A stretch of 20,880 nucleotides of DNA from CAZSXS01 sp964611385. GTDB lineage: Bacteria; Bacillota; Clostridia; Lachnospirales; CAYPQA01. This document shows, one piece after another, positions 1-7,948 of the stretch. The notes below the pieces were generated by a model. The model had not been told where the DNA came from, searched no databases, and saw nothing but the letters and a program-made list of their open reading frames with translations. Numbering within the stretch: the stretch's first letter is position 1; the number at the start of each line of letters is the position of its first letter. Made by a program: the position numbers and the translations under genes. The DNA lies in contig CAZSXS010000068.1 in NCBI GenBank assembly GCA_964611385.1, forward strand, positions 1 to 20,880, in the 5' to 3' direction.

Positions 1-299
1 TACAGTCCCCGCTTCCGTAAAAATACCGCAATAAAATTGGTGCCGATAAAACCCAAGAGGCAGAAGGTAATCGCCACATCAATGCAAAACCCGCTGTCCA
101 GTAAAAGCCCCTCACTCCGAAACAGCCCAAATAAACTGCTGCTCTCCGGCGATACCGCTAAAAGCAGCAAGCAAGCAATAATCAAAGCGGATAGACAGTT
201 GCCCCAAAGCAGCCGATCCCAAATGCTTGGGCCTTTAAAAATAAAAAAGATACAGACCAAAACTAAAACTCCAAGGATGTTTAGCAGTAAAGACAGCAA
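1..299 (-). CDS. mnhF: Mrp/Mnh cation/proton antiporter subunit F, 3' end cut by window edge
   Basis: Reverse-strand reading gives about 99 residues without a stop before the window edge. It is a small, very hydrophobic protein with three predicted membrane helices: near residues 1-20, near 33-50, and near the end (a stretch containing FCLLGFIGTNFIAVFLRKRG). The layout, with the short polar link carrying a conserved-looking WDRLLWGN segment and the late GFIGTNFIAVF helix, fits MrpF/MnhF, a roughly 90-residue subunit of the multi-subunit Na+/H+ antiporter in the cytoplasmic membrane. The position directly after mnhE supports this. The most likely start is the TTG at 299, preceded by a G-rich ribosome binding site just after the mnhE stop; no ATG is available. 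mnhG would be expected just beyond the window. Confidence 0.72.
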   Translation of the reverse strand, partial: MLSLLLNILGVLVLVCIFFIFKGPSIWDRLLWGNCLSALIIACLLLLAVSPESSSLFGLFRSEGLLLDSGFCIDVAITFCLLGFIGTNFIAVFLRKRGL

Positions 300-317
300 A
301 CCTATCCCCCCAATACC

Positions 318-773
318 TTATTTTTTCAAAAGCTTTTCAAATCCTTCACTGATGCTCTTGCCATGATTCTTCACCGTACCAGCGTCCGGAGAGAGCGAAA
401 GCACGAAAAGATGCTCAGCCGACAAATCCACAGTCACTGTACCAGGCGTTAAGGTGATGGAATTGGCCAGCAGGGTACGTTCAATCGGATGAGACAGGGT
501 AGTCGAAAGTGCAAAGGAATAGACTTTTATGTTGTTTGTCACGATGTTCTTGATTACAATAAAACTACTTTTGTAGATAGAAAAAATAAGATAGGCAAAA
601 AAGGAAAGCAGGGAAAAGGCAGTTTGTTCCTTACGGGTCGTCCCGTTGAGAGGCGAAATAAAAAAGACCAGAGTAGCTAAGAGAAAGGCAGAGCAGAGAA
701 TGATCGGACGGACGCTCTCGTTCAAAGCAATCCAACTAAAAAAAACGAAAACAAAACTAAATAATCGATACAT
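318..773 (-). CDS. mnhE: Mrp/Mnh cation/proton antiporter subunit E
   Basis: A 151-residue membrane protein. Two hydrophobic helices open the protein, a third lies near residues 55-75, and a hydrophilic C-terminal domain follows. The segment LANSITLTPGTVTVDL is the hallmark of MnhE/MrpE, followed by the expected cytoplasmic half. The subunit belongs to the hetero-oligomeric Na+/H+ antiporter used for pH and sodium homeostasis. A GTG at 782 would add three residues, but the ATG at 773 is preferred because an AGGTGA ribosome binding site sits five bases upstream and overlaps that GTG. mnhF follows after 18 bases. mnhE is the first gene after a promoter, so this is an operon that begins with E rather than the A-to-G order of Bacillus. 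Confidence 0.88.
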   Translation of the reverse strand: MYRLFSFVFVFFSWIALNESVRPIILCSAFLLATLVFFISPLNGTTRKEQTAFSLLSFFAYLIFSIYKSSFIVIKNIVTNNIKVYSFALSTTLSHPIERTLLANSITLTPGTVTVDLSAEHLFVLSLSPDAGTVKNHGKSISEGFEKLLKK

Positions 774-886
774 CAGTTTCACCTACTATTTACAATTTTT
801 ACATTTTCAGATATACTCAGCAACGGTCAGCTTTGCAAAGCCGCCGCCCAAAACAATAGAATTTAACGGGGTTTAATGATGCCGAC

Positions 887-914
887 TTGGCAAATACTCC
901 ATACTACATAATAT
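887..914 (+). promoter_or_regulatory. Weak candidate promoter for the 1018 gene
   Basis: TTGGCA (887-892) and TAATAT (909-914) are 16 bases apart on the plus strand, about 100 bases before the ATG at 1018. A second weak pair, TTGAAC at 930-935 and TTATAC at 954-959 (18-base gap), overlaps the opposing mnhE promoter. Neither is close to consensus, so the assignment is tentative. The 1018 gene and mnhE diverge from this region. Confidence 0.25.
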
Positions 915-952
915 GGTTGCTTTGTAAAGTTGAACATGATTGAGTATTCAAA

Positions 953-981
953 ATTATACCGAATTTTTGTGCGTTTGGCAA
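953..981 (-). promoter_or_regulatory. Probable sigma-A promoter of the mnhE operon
   Basis: Reading on the reverse strand, TTGCCA (981-976) and a perfect TATAAT (958-953) are separated by 17 bases. Transcription would begin near 945, leaving a leader of roughly 170 bases before mnhE. The leader contains the palindrome CTTTGCAAAG at 831-840 but no recognised riboswitch. Confidence 0.6.
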
Positions 982-1017
982 GCTTAGGATTGTGAATATT
1001 TAAAATGGGAGTGGATT

Positions 1018-2529
1018 ATGAAGGAAGAAATCAAATTGTTAATGGACATATTCAATAAAGATATCAGGGATTTTTCGAACAATTCACCGAATAAGGATGA
1101 ATTGGTGAAAAAAATCCCCGCTCTTTTCAGGCGATGGTATTACAGCGCTCAGGTGAGTGATTCCACCCTTTCCCCGGCTTATTTGACTGGGTGGCTTTGC
1201 GATTCTGGAAAATCCGCAGATACCACGCTTGGCTTGGAATCGTTTGAAAACGGAACGACCACCCTCAAGCCGCTGAGCTACAGCCTGTGGCATCATCCCT
1301 TTTTGGAAGACTTCACCTTTGTTTTAAAGAAGCTGGAAGATATGGGGGGCTTGGACTTTGAGGATGAAAACGGCTCTGGCTATTACAAGGCTTTGAGTCC
1401 CTTTCTGGCCGTTAAAGAACCTTTTTATTTGGAAGTGCTCATTGCCCTTGCACTAGAGCTTTCTTTGCTGATTCCTGATGAAGAGCATTGTCGCTACATA
1501 CCGGCTCAGGGCCGTGAGGCTTTCTTTGCCCAGAACAAACAGCAACAGCTTTTTTGCTGTATTCATGCAGCCATGGATCGGGTAACAGAGCTTTTCAATT
1601 CCTTTCTGCCCAATGAAGAAGGCGTGGTTCTGACCCGTCCGTATTTGCAGAACTTTTTAACACAGCCCAAGACTTACGGACAGGTTTTCTTTGACCTTTA
1701 TGTCAAGGCTGTTACCGACCCCGAGGCCTGGCCAGCTACCATGCTGAAATCCACCAATCATCCGTCAGATTTTCTTCGTATACAAGGCAAAATGGTTCAT
1801 AGAAACACCTTCTTTTTCGGCCTCTTGATGGATAAGTATATTTATACCGTTTTTGGACAATATTTAAGGCTAATCAACCCTGTATACTTAAGGCCCATTG
1901 ACTTAAAGGCTGAACTAGCCTCTGCCGGGGAGCCTTATTTCTTTTGCGATGATATCAGCCCCACTTTGTATGAGGCTCCTGACTTTCATTATTTGACGGA
2001 ATTGGGCTTGGATATTTTTATGGAAAAGCTGGATAAAAACAATTTCTACAAGATTTCCTCACAGTTAGCATATGAGTTATTTCTGGAAATAGTACAAGAA
2101 AATGAAAAGCAAAAAGCACTACGCAAAAGACTGGAAGACGAAAAACCCCTGCACACCTACGTCAGCCTTAAGGCCATAGCCCCCAACGATCAGTACTGGT
2201 TCATCTGCGATTTTTTACCAGAGACCTTGCTTAAGGAAGTGTATGAAGTGCTCAGTGCGGGATTTTTCGTGAGTAGAACGTATGAGTTCCGCTTCGAAAA
2301 AGACGGAAGGCCTTTGTCCCAAGCCATGCGCCTGCAAGACCCAGCCTTGCAGCCCGGCAGTCACTTTACGCTAAAGCTTCAGGATTTAACGCTCAGCATT
2401 CAAATTCTCTCCGTGAGCAAAAAGAAAAAGCCCGACTACACCATTGTTGAAGTGAGTCCGGCTTTCTTACAGCCAATTTCTGTAGATGAGATGAATAAGG
2501 ATTTTTTGGTAGCAACACCAAAGAATTGA
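1018..2529 (+). CDS. Hypothetical protein, 503 residues, no family recognised
   Basis: The open frame begins at an ATG preceded by a GGGAGTGG ribosome binding site. The predicted protein is soluble, without a signal peptide or membrane helix. It is acidic and rich in aromatic residues (many Phe, Tyr, Leu). Residues 1-40 are Lys/Asp/Asn rich, the middle (about 90-350) looks all-helical, and a basic segment near 365-375 (KQKALRKRLEDEK) is followed by a C-terminal part of about 125 residues that looks alpha/beta. That last part (YVSLKAIAP, later HFTLKLQDLTLSIQILSV) has a distant look of the plasmid pRiA4b ORF3-like fold, but I cannot support that call. It lies 43 bases upstream of the HAD phosphatase gene and may be co-transcribed with it. 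Function unknown. Confidence 0.75.
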   Translation: MKEEIKLLMDIFNKDIRDFSNNSPNKDELVKKIPALFRRWYYSAQVSDSTLSPAYLTGWLCDSGKSADTTLGLESFENGTTTLKPLSYSLWHHPFLEDFTFVLKKLEDMGGLDFEDENGSGYYKALSPFLAVKEPFYLEVLIALALELSLLIPDEEHCRYIPAQGREAFFAQNKQQQLFCCIHAAMDRVTELFNSFLPNEEGVVLTRPYLQNFLTQPKTYGQVFFDLYVKAVTDPEAWPATMLKSTNHPSDFLRIQGKMVHRNTFFFGLLMDKYIYTVFGQYLRLINPVYLRPIDLKAELASAGEPYFFCDDISPTLYEAPDFHYLTELGLDIFMEKLDKNNFYKISSQLAYELFLEIVQENEKQKALRKRLEDEKPLHTYVSLKAIAPNDQYWFICDFLPETLLKEVYEVLSAGFFVSRTYEFRFEKDGRPLSQAMRLQDPALQPGSHFTLKLQDLTLSIQILSVSKKKKPDYTIVEVSPAFLQPISVDEMNKDFLVATPKN

Positions 2530-2572
2530 CAGCAAAGGATGTATTGACAGAATGAATAACAAGGAGACGAAC

Positions 2573-3352
2573 ATGACGAATCTTTCACACATAAAATGTT
2601 TTATATTGGATATGGATGGAACCATCTATCTTGGCAACAAAATTTTCCCCAGTGTTTACCCCTTTTTTGAACGCTTACGGCAAAACAAGAAGGACTTTTT
2701 CTTTTTCACAAACAACTCTTCCAAAAACACTGACTTTTATCTGCAAAAGCTTTCGAAGCTGGGTATCGACATTCCAAGGGAAAAAATGCTCATATCCAAT
2801 CAGGTTTGCATCGCATACTTAAAAAAGCAATATGAAAACAAGAAAGTCTATGTCATCGGAACGTCTTATCTGATTGAGGAATTAAAGGATGGCGGTATAC
2901 AGGTGGTGAATGACGAATCTGCCGATTTGGTGGTATTGGGCTTTGACACCAGCCTGACCTACGAAAAGCTACAAATCGGTTGCGACCTAGTCAGAAACGG
3001 CAAGCCCATCATAGGAGTCAATCCAGACTTCAACTGTCCGGTAGAAAACGGCTTTATCCCCGACTGCGGCTCCATGGCGAAATTGATTGAAGCTTCAACG
3101 GGGGTTCAGATTGCGTTTTTGGGGAAGCCATCCCGTCACACCCTGGAATATATTATTCGTTACACCGGTTACAAGGAAGAAGAGCTCGCTTTTGTAGGTG
3201 ACAGGCTTTATACGGATATTGCTATCGCCAGTGGAACCAAGGCAACTTCCATACTGGTTTTGACCGGAGAGACCAAGCGGGAGGACCTTGAAAACGCCGC
3301 AGTTCAGCCCGATGTGATCATAGATTCTATCGGAGACTTATTGCGGGGGTAA
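2573..3352 (+). CDS. HAD-superfamily (class IIA, NagD-like) phosphatase
   Basis: A 259-residue cytoplasmic phosphatase. The HAD motifs are all present: motif I DMDGT with nucleophile Asp13 and acid/base Asp15, motif II FFTNNSS with Thr46, a GKPS lysine motif, and motif IV VGDRLYTDI. The spacing, with a large cap between motifs II and III, is that of the HAD-IIA group (NagD, AraL, 4-nitrophenylphosphatase, phosphoglycolate phosphatase). These dephosphorylate small phosphorylated metabolites; the exact substrate cannot be read from the sequence. The start is placed at 2573 rather than at the in-frame ATG at 2552, because AAGGAG lies seven bases upstream of 2573 while 2552 has no ribosome binding site. 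The YitT-family gene begins 17 bases downstream. Confidence 0.88.
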   Translation: MTNLSHIKCFILDMDGTIYLGNKIFPSVYPFFERLRQNKKDFFFFTNNSSKNTDFYLQKLSKLGIDIPREKMLISNQVCIAYLKKQYENKKVYVIGTSYLIEELKDGGIQVVNDESADLVVLGFDTSLTYEKLQIGCDLVRNGKPIIGVNPDFNCPVENGFIPDCGSMAKLIEASTGVQIAFLGKPSRHTLEYIIRYTGYKEEELAFVGDRLYTDIAIASGTKATSILVLTGETKREDLENAAVQPDVIIDSIGDLLRG

Positions 3353-3369
3353 ACCCATTGGAGGGAACT

Positions 3370-4215
3370 ATGAACAAGAAGATTCAAGACTTTATTTTTC
3401 TGAATTTGGGGCTGATGATCAGTGCAGTGGGTATCAGCCTATTTAAAACGCCAAACCATTTTGTAATCGGGGGAACCAGCGGGGCTGCTATCTTGGTAGC
3501 GAAGATCTTTCCCAGCATTAACGTTGGCATGGCCATGTTGATTCTCAACACGATTTTGGTTATTTTAGGCTTTATATTCATTGGCAAAAGCTTCGGCGGT
3601 TACGTTATTTACTCTTCCTTTGCTCTAGCCGGGTATGTTTGGATCATGGAAACGCTCGTACCCTTAAGCGCACCCTTGACCGAAGACACGTTTTTGGAGT
3701 TAATTTATGCCATCGTTTTACCCGGAATCGGGGCGGCCATTGCATTTAACGTTGGGGCATCCACTGGCGGGACGGACATTGTAGCCCTAATCTTAAAAAA
3801 GTACATCCGCGTTGAAACTGGCACGGCGCTACTAATCTCAGACTTCGGCACCACCTTAATTGCCGGTTTTTACTTTGGCACACGGGCAGGGCTCTACTGT
3901 ATACTGGGACTTTTTTTCAAGACCTTCGTAATTGATCTAGGCATTGAGAGCTTAAACAGAAGAAAATATCTCACCATAATCTCTGACCATCCAGAAGAGA
4001 TCAAAAAGTTCATTTTAGAAAAGCTACAGCGTGGGGCCAACATACACACGGTCATAGGGGCTTATAGTGAAAAAGAGCGGCAAGTCATCACCACGGTAGT
4101 TTCGAACCGCCAATCCGTGACGCTTAGAAACTTCATCAAAAGCATAGACCCAGGCGCTTTCATCACCATCGTAAACAGCAGCGAGACAGTAGGAAAGGGC
4201 TTCCGGTCTATTTAA
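3370..4215 (+). CDS. YitT family membrane protein (DUF161 plus DUF2179)
   Basis: A 281-residue integral membrane protein. The N-terminal half has about five hydrophobic helices with the family features GGTSGAAIL (near residue 35) and GASTGGTDI (near 133). The soluble C-terminal domain, from about residue 195, begins RKYLTIISDHPEEIKKFI and contains GAYSEKERQVITTVVSNRQ, which is the DUF2179 domain. Members are common in Bacillota and their transport role is unsettled. The ATG at 3370 is used because GGAGGG sits four bases upstream; a TTG at 3358 in the same frame overlaps that site. This is the last gene before a clear terminator, so 1018-4215 probably forms one transcript. Confidence 0.88.
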   Translation: MNKKIQDFIFLNLGLMISAVGISLFKTPNHFVIGGTSGAAILVAKIFPSINVGMAMLILNTILVILGFIFIGKSFGGYVIYSSFALAGYVWIMETLVPLSAPLTEDTFLELIYAIVLPGIGAAIAFNVGASTGGTDIVALILKKYIRVETGTALLISDFGTTLIAGFYFGTRAGLYCILGLFFKTFVIDLGIESLNRRKYLTIISDHPEEIKKFILEKLQRGANIHTVIGAYSEKERQVITTVVSNRQSVTLRNFIKSIDPGAFITIVNSSETVGKGFRSI

Positions 4216-4260
4216 GAGAAATAAGACCTTGGGGGAGGGATGGCATAAAAAGTAAGGGCG

Positions 4261-4287
4261 GGCTACCAGATGGTGGCCTTTTTTATT
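4261..4287 (+). terminator. Rho-independent terminator after the YitT gene
   Basis: A seven-base-pair stem (GGCTACC with GGTGGCC, one G-T pair) around an AGAT loop runs from 4261 to 4278 and is followed directly by TTTTTTATTT. It separates the YitT operon from the sugar cluster. The remaining bases up to 4415 contain no gene and no convincing promoter; TTGAAA at 4292 and TATAGT at 4321 are too far apart. Confidence 0.8.
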
Positions 4288-4415
4288 TGCTTTGAAACTG
4301 ATTTACGGGAAAGCAAAGGCTATAGTACAAGGCTTCCTTATAGCAACATGTATCACTTTTTTGGCACTAATCATAGTATGGATAAACAGGATTCGCAGAA
4401 AGTGGGGAGCCTAGT

Positions 4416-6128
4416 ATGAAAGTGTCGGAATATATTGTTGACTTTTTTATAAAAAAGCAAATTAAACATATTTTTGGGTATCCAGGTGGAATGGTCACGT
4501 ACTTGATAGATGCGTTGCAAGCGCGTGAAATGGAAATCGCTTCCCACGTCCATTATCATGAGCAGGCGGCGGCTTTGGCGGCTTGCGGATATGCCCAAGC
4601 TTCCCGCCAATTGGGTCTTGCCTATGCCACTAGCGGCCCGGGGGCTACTAACCTGATTACGGGCATTTGTAATGCTTATTTTGACTCTTTGCCGGTCTTA
4701 TTTCTGACGGGACAGGTCAATATCAACGAGGGAAAGGGGAAGTATGCGGTTCGTCAAAAGGGATTTCAGGAGACGGATATTGTCTCCATGGTTTCCGGCG
4801 TGACCAAATACTGTGTTACGGTGCTGGACGAACAGGAGATACGATATCATTTGGAAAAAGCCTATGACTTGGCTTTTGCTGGGAGGCCTGGGCCTGTGCT
4901 TTTAGATATTCCTATGAATATCCAGCGTTCGGAAGTTGATCCTGAAAGCTTGCGGGCTTATGTCCGGGGGGAAGTTCTGGACACTGTGGACTATCAGGCT
5001 GCCTGTGCTGATATCGTGAGCGCTTTTTGCAGCGCAAAAAGGCCCTGTATTCTGGCTGGGGCGGGGATACACAGCAGCGGAATGCAGGGCGACTTTGCTT
5101 CTTTGGTGCAGCAGATGAAGGTTCCAGTGGTTTCCAGTATGCCAGCAGTAGATCTGCTGCCCTGTTCGCCTTATTATTACGGCTTTGTTGGTGCTTACGG
5201 CATGAGGCTTGCCAATTTTATTCTTGCCAAAAGTGATTTGATTGTGAGCTTAGGCTCCAGAATGGATACTCGTCAGGTTGGTGCGAATCCGGCAAATTTT
5301 GTGCGGGAGGCTCGGCTGATTCGCGTCGATGTGGATACAGCTGAATTAAGCATTCCCGTCAAAGAGAAGCAGGAGTGTTACGCCTGTGACTTGAAAGACC
5401 TTCTTCCCTTGCTATTGAAAGGGGTTCAGGATACGCTTCCTTCTTATGAGAACTGGCTTCAGGTTTGCGATGAAATCAGAAGTCAGCTGGCGGGCATAGA
5501 TGTGGGAGAGGAACAGGCTATGATCAAAGAGATCAGCCACTTGGCTCCCACCCACATCCCCGTTACAACCGATGTCGGACAGAATCAAGTGTGGGTAGCC
5601 CAGGCCTTTGAGCCCAAGGGGCAGCGCATTCTTTTTTCCGCAGGACATGGCACCATGGGCTACTCTCTTCCGGCGGCCATAGGCGCACACTATGCCACTC
5701 AAGAAAGCGTCTTGAGTTTTCAGGGGGACGGCGGCATTCAGATGAATCTGCAAGAGCTACAGTTTATTGCAAGGGAGAGGCTACCGATTAAAATCATCGT
5801 TCTGAACAATCGGTCACTGGGGATGATACGGCATTTTCAAGAAATGTACTTTGCCTCACGCTACACCCAAACCAAACAAGGCACCGGATACGAAGCACCG
5901 AACTTCCAAGCCCTAGCTGCCGCTTATGGCCTCGTCTATGAAAAAGTTTCCTCCGCACAAGAAGTAAAAAAACTTGCCCCTGTTTTATCCAACAACGAAC
6001 CCGCTTTCATTGAGCTCTGTCTAAACGAAGACACCTACGTGTACCCCAAGCTTGCATTCGGCAAGCCCATCCATGATCAAGAACCGATGTTGGACAGGGA
6101 AAAGTATGACTATATTATGCAATTGTGA
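4416..6128 (+). CDS. ThDP-dependent acetolactate-synthase-like enzyme, YerE-type candidate
   Basis: A 570-residue cytoplasmic enzyme with the three-domain acetolactate synthase fold. The Pyr domain carries the catalytic glutamate at residue 49 in HYHEQAAA and the SGPGATN loop; a central nucleotide-binding domain follows; the PP domain has the ThDP/Mg motif GDG (437-439), 24 residues, then NN. Amino-acid-pathway IlvB is unlikely because no ilvN, ilvC or leu genes adjoin. Instead it opens a cluster with rfbF, rfbH, rfbG and an SDR. In Yersinia the homologous YerE uses ThDP and FAD to transfer a two-carbon unit from pyruvate to C4 of CDP-4-keto-3,6-dideoxyglucose. I infer the same reaction type here; the family call is firm and the substrate is an inference from context. 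GGGGAG precedes the ATG. Confidence 0.82.
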   Translation: MKVSEYIVDFFIKKQIKHIFGYPGGMVTYLIDALQAREMEIASHVHYHEQAAALAACGYAQASRQLGLAYATSGPGATNLITGICNAYFDSLPVLFLTGQVNINEGKGKYAVRQKGFQETDIVSMVSGVTKYCVTVLDEQEIRYHLEKAYDLAFAGRPGPVLLDIPMNIQRSEVDPESLRAYVRGEVLDTVDYQAACADIVSAFCSAKRPCILAGAGIHSSGMQGDFASLVQQMKVPVVSSMPAVDLLPCSPYYYGFVGAYGMRLANFILAKSDLIVSLGSRMDTRQVGANPANFVREARLIRVDVDTAELSIPVKEKQECYACDLKDLLPLLLKGVQDTLPSYENWLQVCDEIRSQLAGIDVGEEQAMIKEISHLAPTHIPVTTDVGQNQVWVAQAFEPKGQRILFSAGHGTMGYSLPAAIGAHYATQESVLSFQGDGGIQMNLQELQFIARERLPIKIIVLNNRSLGMIRHFQEMYFASRYTQTKQGTGYEAPNFQALAAAYGLVYEKVSSAQEVKKLAPVLSNNEPAFIELCLNEDTYVYPKLAFGKPIHDQEPMLDREKYDYIMQL

Positions 6129-6140
6129 AAAACCTAGCCC

Positions 6141-6161
6141 CCATGTCCGGCTTTTTTGAAA
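6141..6161 (+). repeat. 21-bp repeat, copy 1
   Basis: CCATGTCCGGCTTTTTTGAA plus one further A occurs here and again, identical, at 9077-9097. Both copies lie shortly upstream of a gene of the sugar cluster (the glycosyltransferase and rfbH). The first 14 bases also occur at 14506-14519, inside an unrelated reading frame. Confidence 0.75.
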
Positions 6162-6177
6162 AGAGGAGGATGGGGGT

Positions 6178-6242
6178 GTGGGGGAAGGGGGAGGAAAACT
6201 TTTTTCGCCGTTTGAAAAAAGTTTTCCTCCCCCTTCCCCCAC
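6178..6242. repeat. Perfect 29-bp inverted repeat (hairpin) between ThDP enzyme and glycosyltransferase
   Basis: The arms 6178-6206 and 6214-6242 are exact reverse complements over 29 bases, with a seven-base loop GCCGTTT. The left arm is purine-rich (runs of G, then AAAAC and a T run). The right arm is followed by GATTTTT, so it could act as a terminator or attenuator within the operon. It ends 27 bases before the first candidate glycosyltransferase ATG (6269). The length and exactness exceed those of ordinary terminators and suggest a miniature repeat element. Confidence 0.85.
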
Positions 6243-6274
6243 GATTTTTACTCTCTAAAGAAAGGTTGATGAAA

Positions 6275-7168
6275 ATGAAGTTGCTTTCTTTTTGCGTGCC
6301 TACTTATAACGGAGAAGGCCATGTCCACTTGCTTTTAGAAAGCGTCCTGTCGCAGATCAACGATGGGAATAGAGATAAAGTTGAAATTTGTGTTAGTGAT
6401 AATGCCTCCACGGATGAAACGCAAACCCGCATTTTTGATACCCTCCGTAAGTACCCTTCTGCCGCTGTCCGCTACCAGCGAAGAACCTCTACTTGTGACC
6501 CGGCTGAGCACTTCGTGGAGGTCGTCCAAATGGCCCAGGGCCTTTATTGTGGCCTCTTGGGAGATGATGACCTGTTTTTGCCTGGTAAGCTTGATTATTT
6601 GATAGAAAAACTTGAAATGGCCCAAAAGGAGGGGATTGATGCCGTACTAACCATGTTCGATATGTATAGCTACGGCGCCCAAAGTAAGATCACAGCCCCC
6701 ATCCTCAAAGGGCAAAGTGCAGACCAAGTGTTTGATCTGTCCACCGCAGAGGGCTTTTATGATTACTTTAGCCGCCTGGATGGTAGCTATGGCAATGCTG
6801 CACTCTTTGCCTTTATCTCCAATGTCGTGTTTAAGCGGGAGCAGTGGCTAGCCCAAACCCGCCACGAAGAAAGGATACGGCTTTCCAGTTATATGCAGTG
6901 TTACCGTATGATTGATCTTCTGCGGAGCGGTTCTAAGCTCTTGTATTTGCATACTAGCTACGTGCACCGTAGTACCAGCCGGGATAATCTGGTGGCGATT
7001 CATGGCCTTGGCTTTTATTACCGGATTTGCAGAGATATGAAGGAGTTAATTGACCTCTATTTTTATGGTGAACTCAAAGTAATGCTGATCCATGAGTTGT
7101 TGCCCCGTGATTATGATCCTCAGCTTTCCTATGCCCACCTGGAAGGAAAAAGAAGGGAGTTTCAATAA
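6275..7168 (+). CDS. Glycosyltransferase family 2
   Basis: A 297-residue GT-A type transferase. The N-terminus LLSFCVPTYNGEG is the family 2 opening. SDNASTD at 41-47 is the nucleotide-binding part, and GDDDLFLPG at 96-104 contains the DXD-like metal-binding site. No membrane helix is evident, so it probably acts at the inner face of the membrane or on a cytoplasmic protein. The frame is open from 6125, but that upstream part runs through the 29-bp hairpin and cannot be real protein. The GAAAGG at 6260-6265 supports the ATG at 6275 (or 6269). Its stop is immediately followed by the rfbF start. The natural inference is that it transfers the sugar made by this cluster; the acceptor is unknown. 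Confidence 0.87.
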   Translation: MKLLSFCVPTYNGEGHVHLLLESVLSQINDGNRDKVEICVSDNASTDETQTRIFDTLRKYPSAAVRYQRRTSTCDPAEHFVEVVQMAQGLYCGLLGDDDLFLPGKLDYLIEKLEMAQKEGIDAVLTMFDMYSYGAQSKITAPILKGQSADQVFDLSTAEGFYDYFSRLDGSYGNAALFAFISNVVFKREQWLAQTRHEERIRLSSYMQCYRMIDLLRSGSKLLYLHTSYVHRSTSRDNLVAIHGLGFYYRICRDMKELIDLYFYGELKVMLIHELLPRDYDPQLSYAHLEGKRREFQ

Positions 7169-7942
7169 ATGAAAACGGTTATCCTGGCGGGAGGTTATGG
7201 TACCCGCATTAGTGAGGAGTCTCACTTAAAGCCCAAACCCATGATAGAAATCGGGGGTAAGCCGATTTTATGGCATATTATGAAGATTTACTCTCACTAT
7301 GGCTTTCATGATTTTATCATTTGCTGCGGCTATAAGGCGAATGTCATTAAGGATTATTTTACAAATCACTATCTCCATGCTTCCGATGTGACCATTGACT
7401 TGGCAAATAACCAAATGGAGATACACAGTACTTTTTCCGAACCCTGGAAGGTGACCTTGGTGGATACGGGACTGGGAACCATGACAGGCGGCCGTGTAAA
7501 GAGAATTCAGCCCTATGTGAATGGAGAAAGCTTCATGCTGACCTACGGTGACGGGGTCTCCAGTGTGAATATTTGGGAACTGATTGCCTTCCATAAAAAG
7601 CACGGTAAAATCGCCACGATTTCTGCGGCTCAGCCCACTGGTCGCTTTGGGGTCTTGGATATTGATGAAAACAATCTCATCCGTAGCTTTAAAGAAAAGC
7701 CAAAGCAAGGCGGCTCTTGGGTCAATGCGGGCTTTTCCGTTTTTGAAAGTGAAATCTTTGACTATATAGAAGGGGATCAGACTGTTTTTGAGCGAGAGCC
7801 TTACGAAAGGGTGGCGAATGATGGGCAGATGCTTGCCTTCCGGCATAATGGCTTCTGGTATCCTATGGATACCCTACGCGATAAGGAATATCTGGAAGAA
7901 CTGTGGGCTTCGGGTACTGCGCCCTGGAAGTGCTGGGATTGA
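7169..7942 (+). CDS. rfbF: Glucose-1-phosphate cytidylyltransferase
   Basis: A 257-residue nucleotidyltransferase that makes CDP-glucose from CTP and glucose-1-phosphate, the entry step to all CDP-3,6-dideoxyhexoses. The nucleotide-binding signature LAGGYGTR is at residues 6-13, followed by KPKPM at 21-25 with the conserved lysines. Also present are LTYGDGV (metal-binding aspartate), FGVLD, FKEKP and WVNAGF. The C-terminal part, FWYPMDTLRDKEYLEELWASGTAPWK, is typical of RfbF (also called DdhA or AscA). Length matches the family. The ATG abuts the preceding TAA, with AAGGGAG as ribosome binding site, so expression is tied to the glycosyltransferase. Confidence 0.95.
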   Translation: MKTVILAGGYGTRISEESHLKPKPMIEIGGKPILWHIMKIYSHYGFHDFIICCGYKANVIKDYFTNHYLHASDVTIDLANNQMEIHSTFSEPWKVTLVDTGLGTMTGGRVKRIQPYVNGESFMLTYGDGVSSVNIWELIAFHKKHGKIATISAAQPTGRFGVLDIDENNLIRSFKEKPKQGGSWVNAGFSVFESEIFDYIEGDQTVFEREPYERVANDGQMLAFRHNGFWYPMDTLRDKEYLEELWASGTAPWKCWD

Positions 7943-7948
7943 TGAAGA

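Noticed and set aside
4416..6128. Anabolic acetolactate synthase (ilvB) or catabolic alsS
   Set aside because: No ilvN, ilvC, leu or alsD gene adjoins and the gene heads a CDP-sugar cluster, so a sugar-modifying role is preferred.
6125..6274. N-terminal extension of the glycosyltransferase
   Set aside because: The extra 50 codons run through the 29-bp hairpin and have no ribosome binding site at their start; the family motif begins right after 6275.
7268..7846. Long open frame (192 codons) on the minus strand
   Set aside because: It lies wholly antisense to rfbF, whose motifs are unambiguous, and has no ribosome binding site or recognisable domain.
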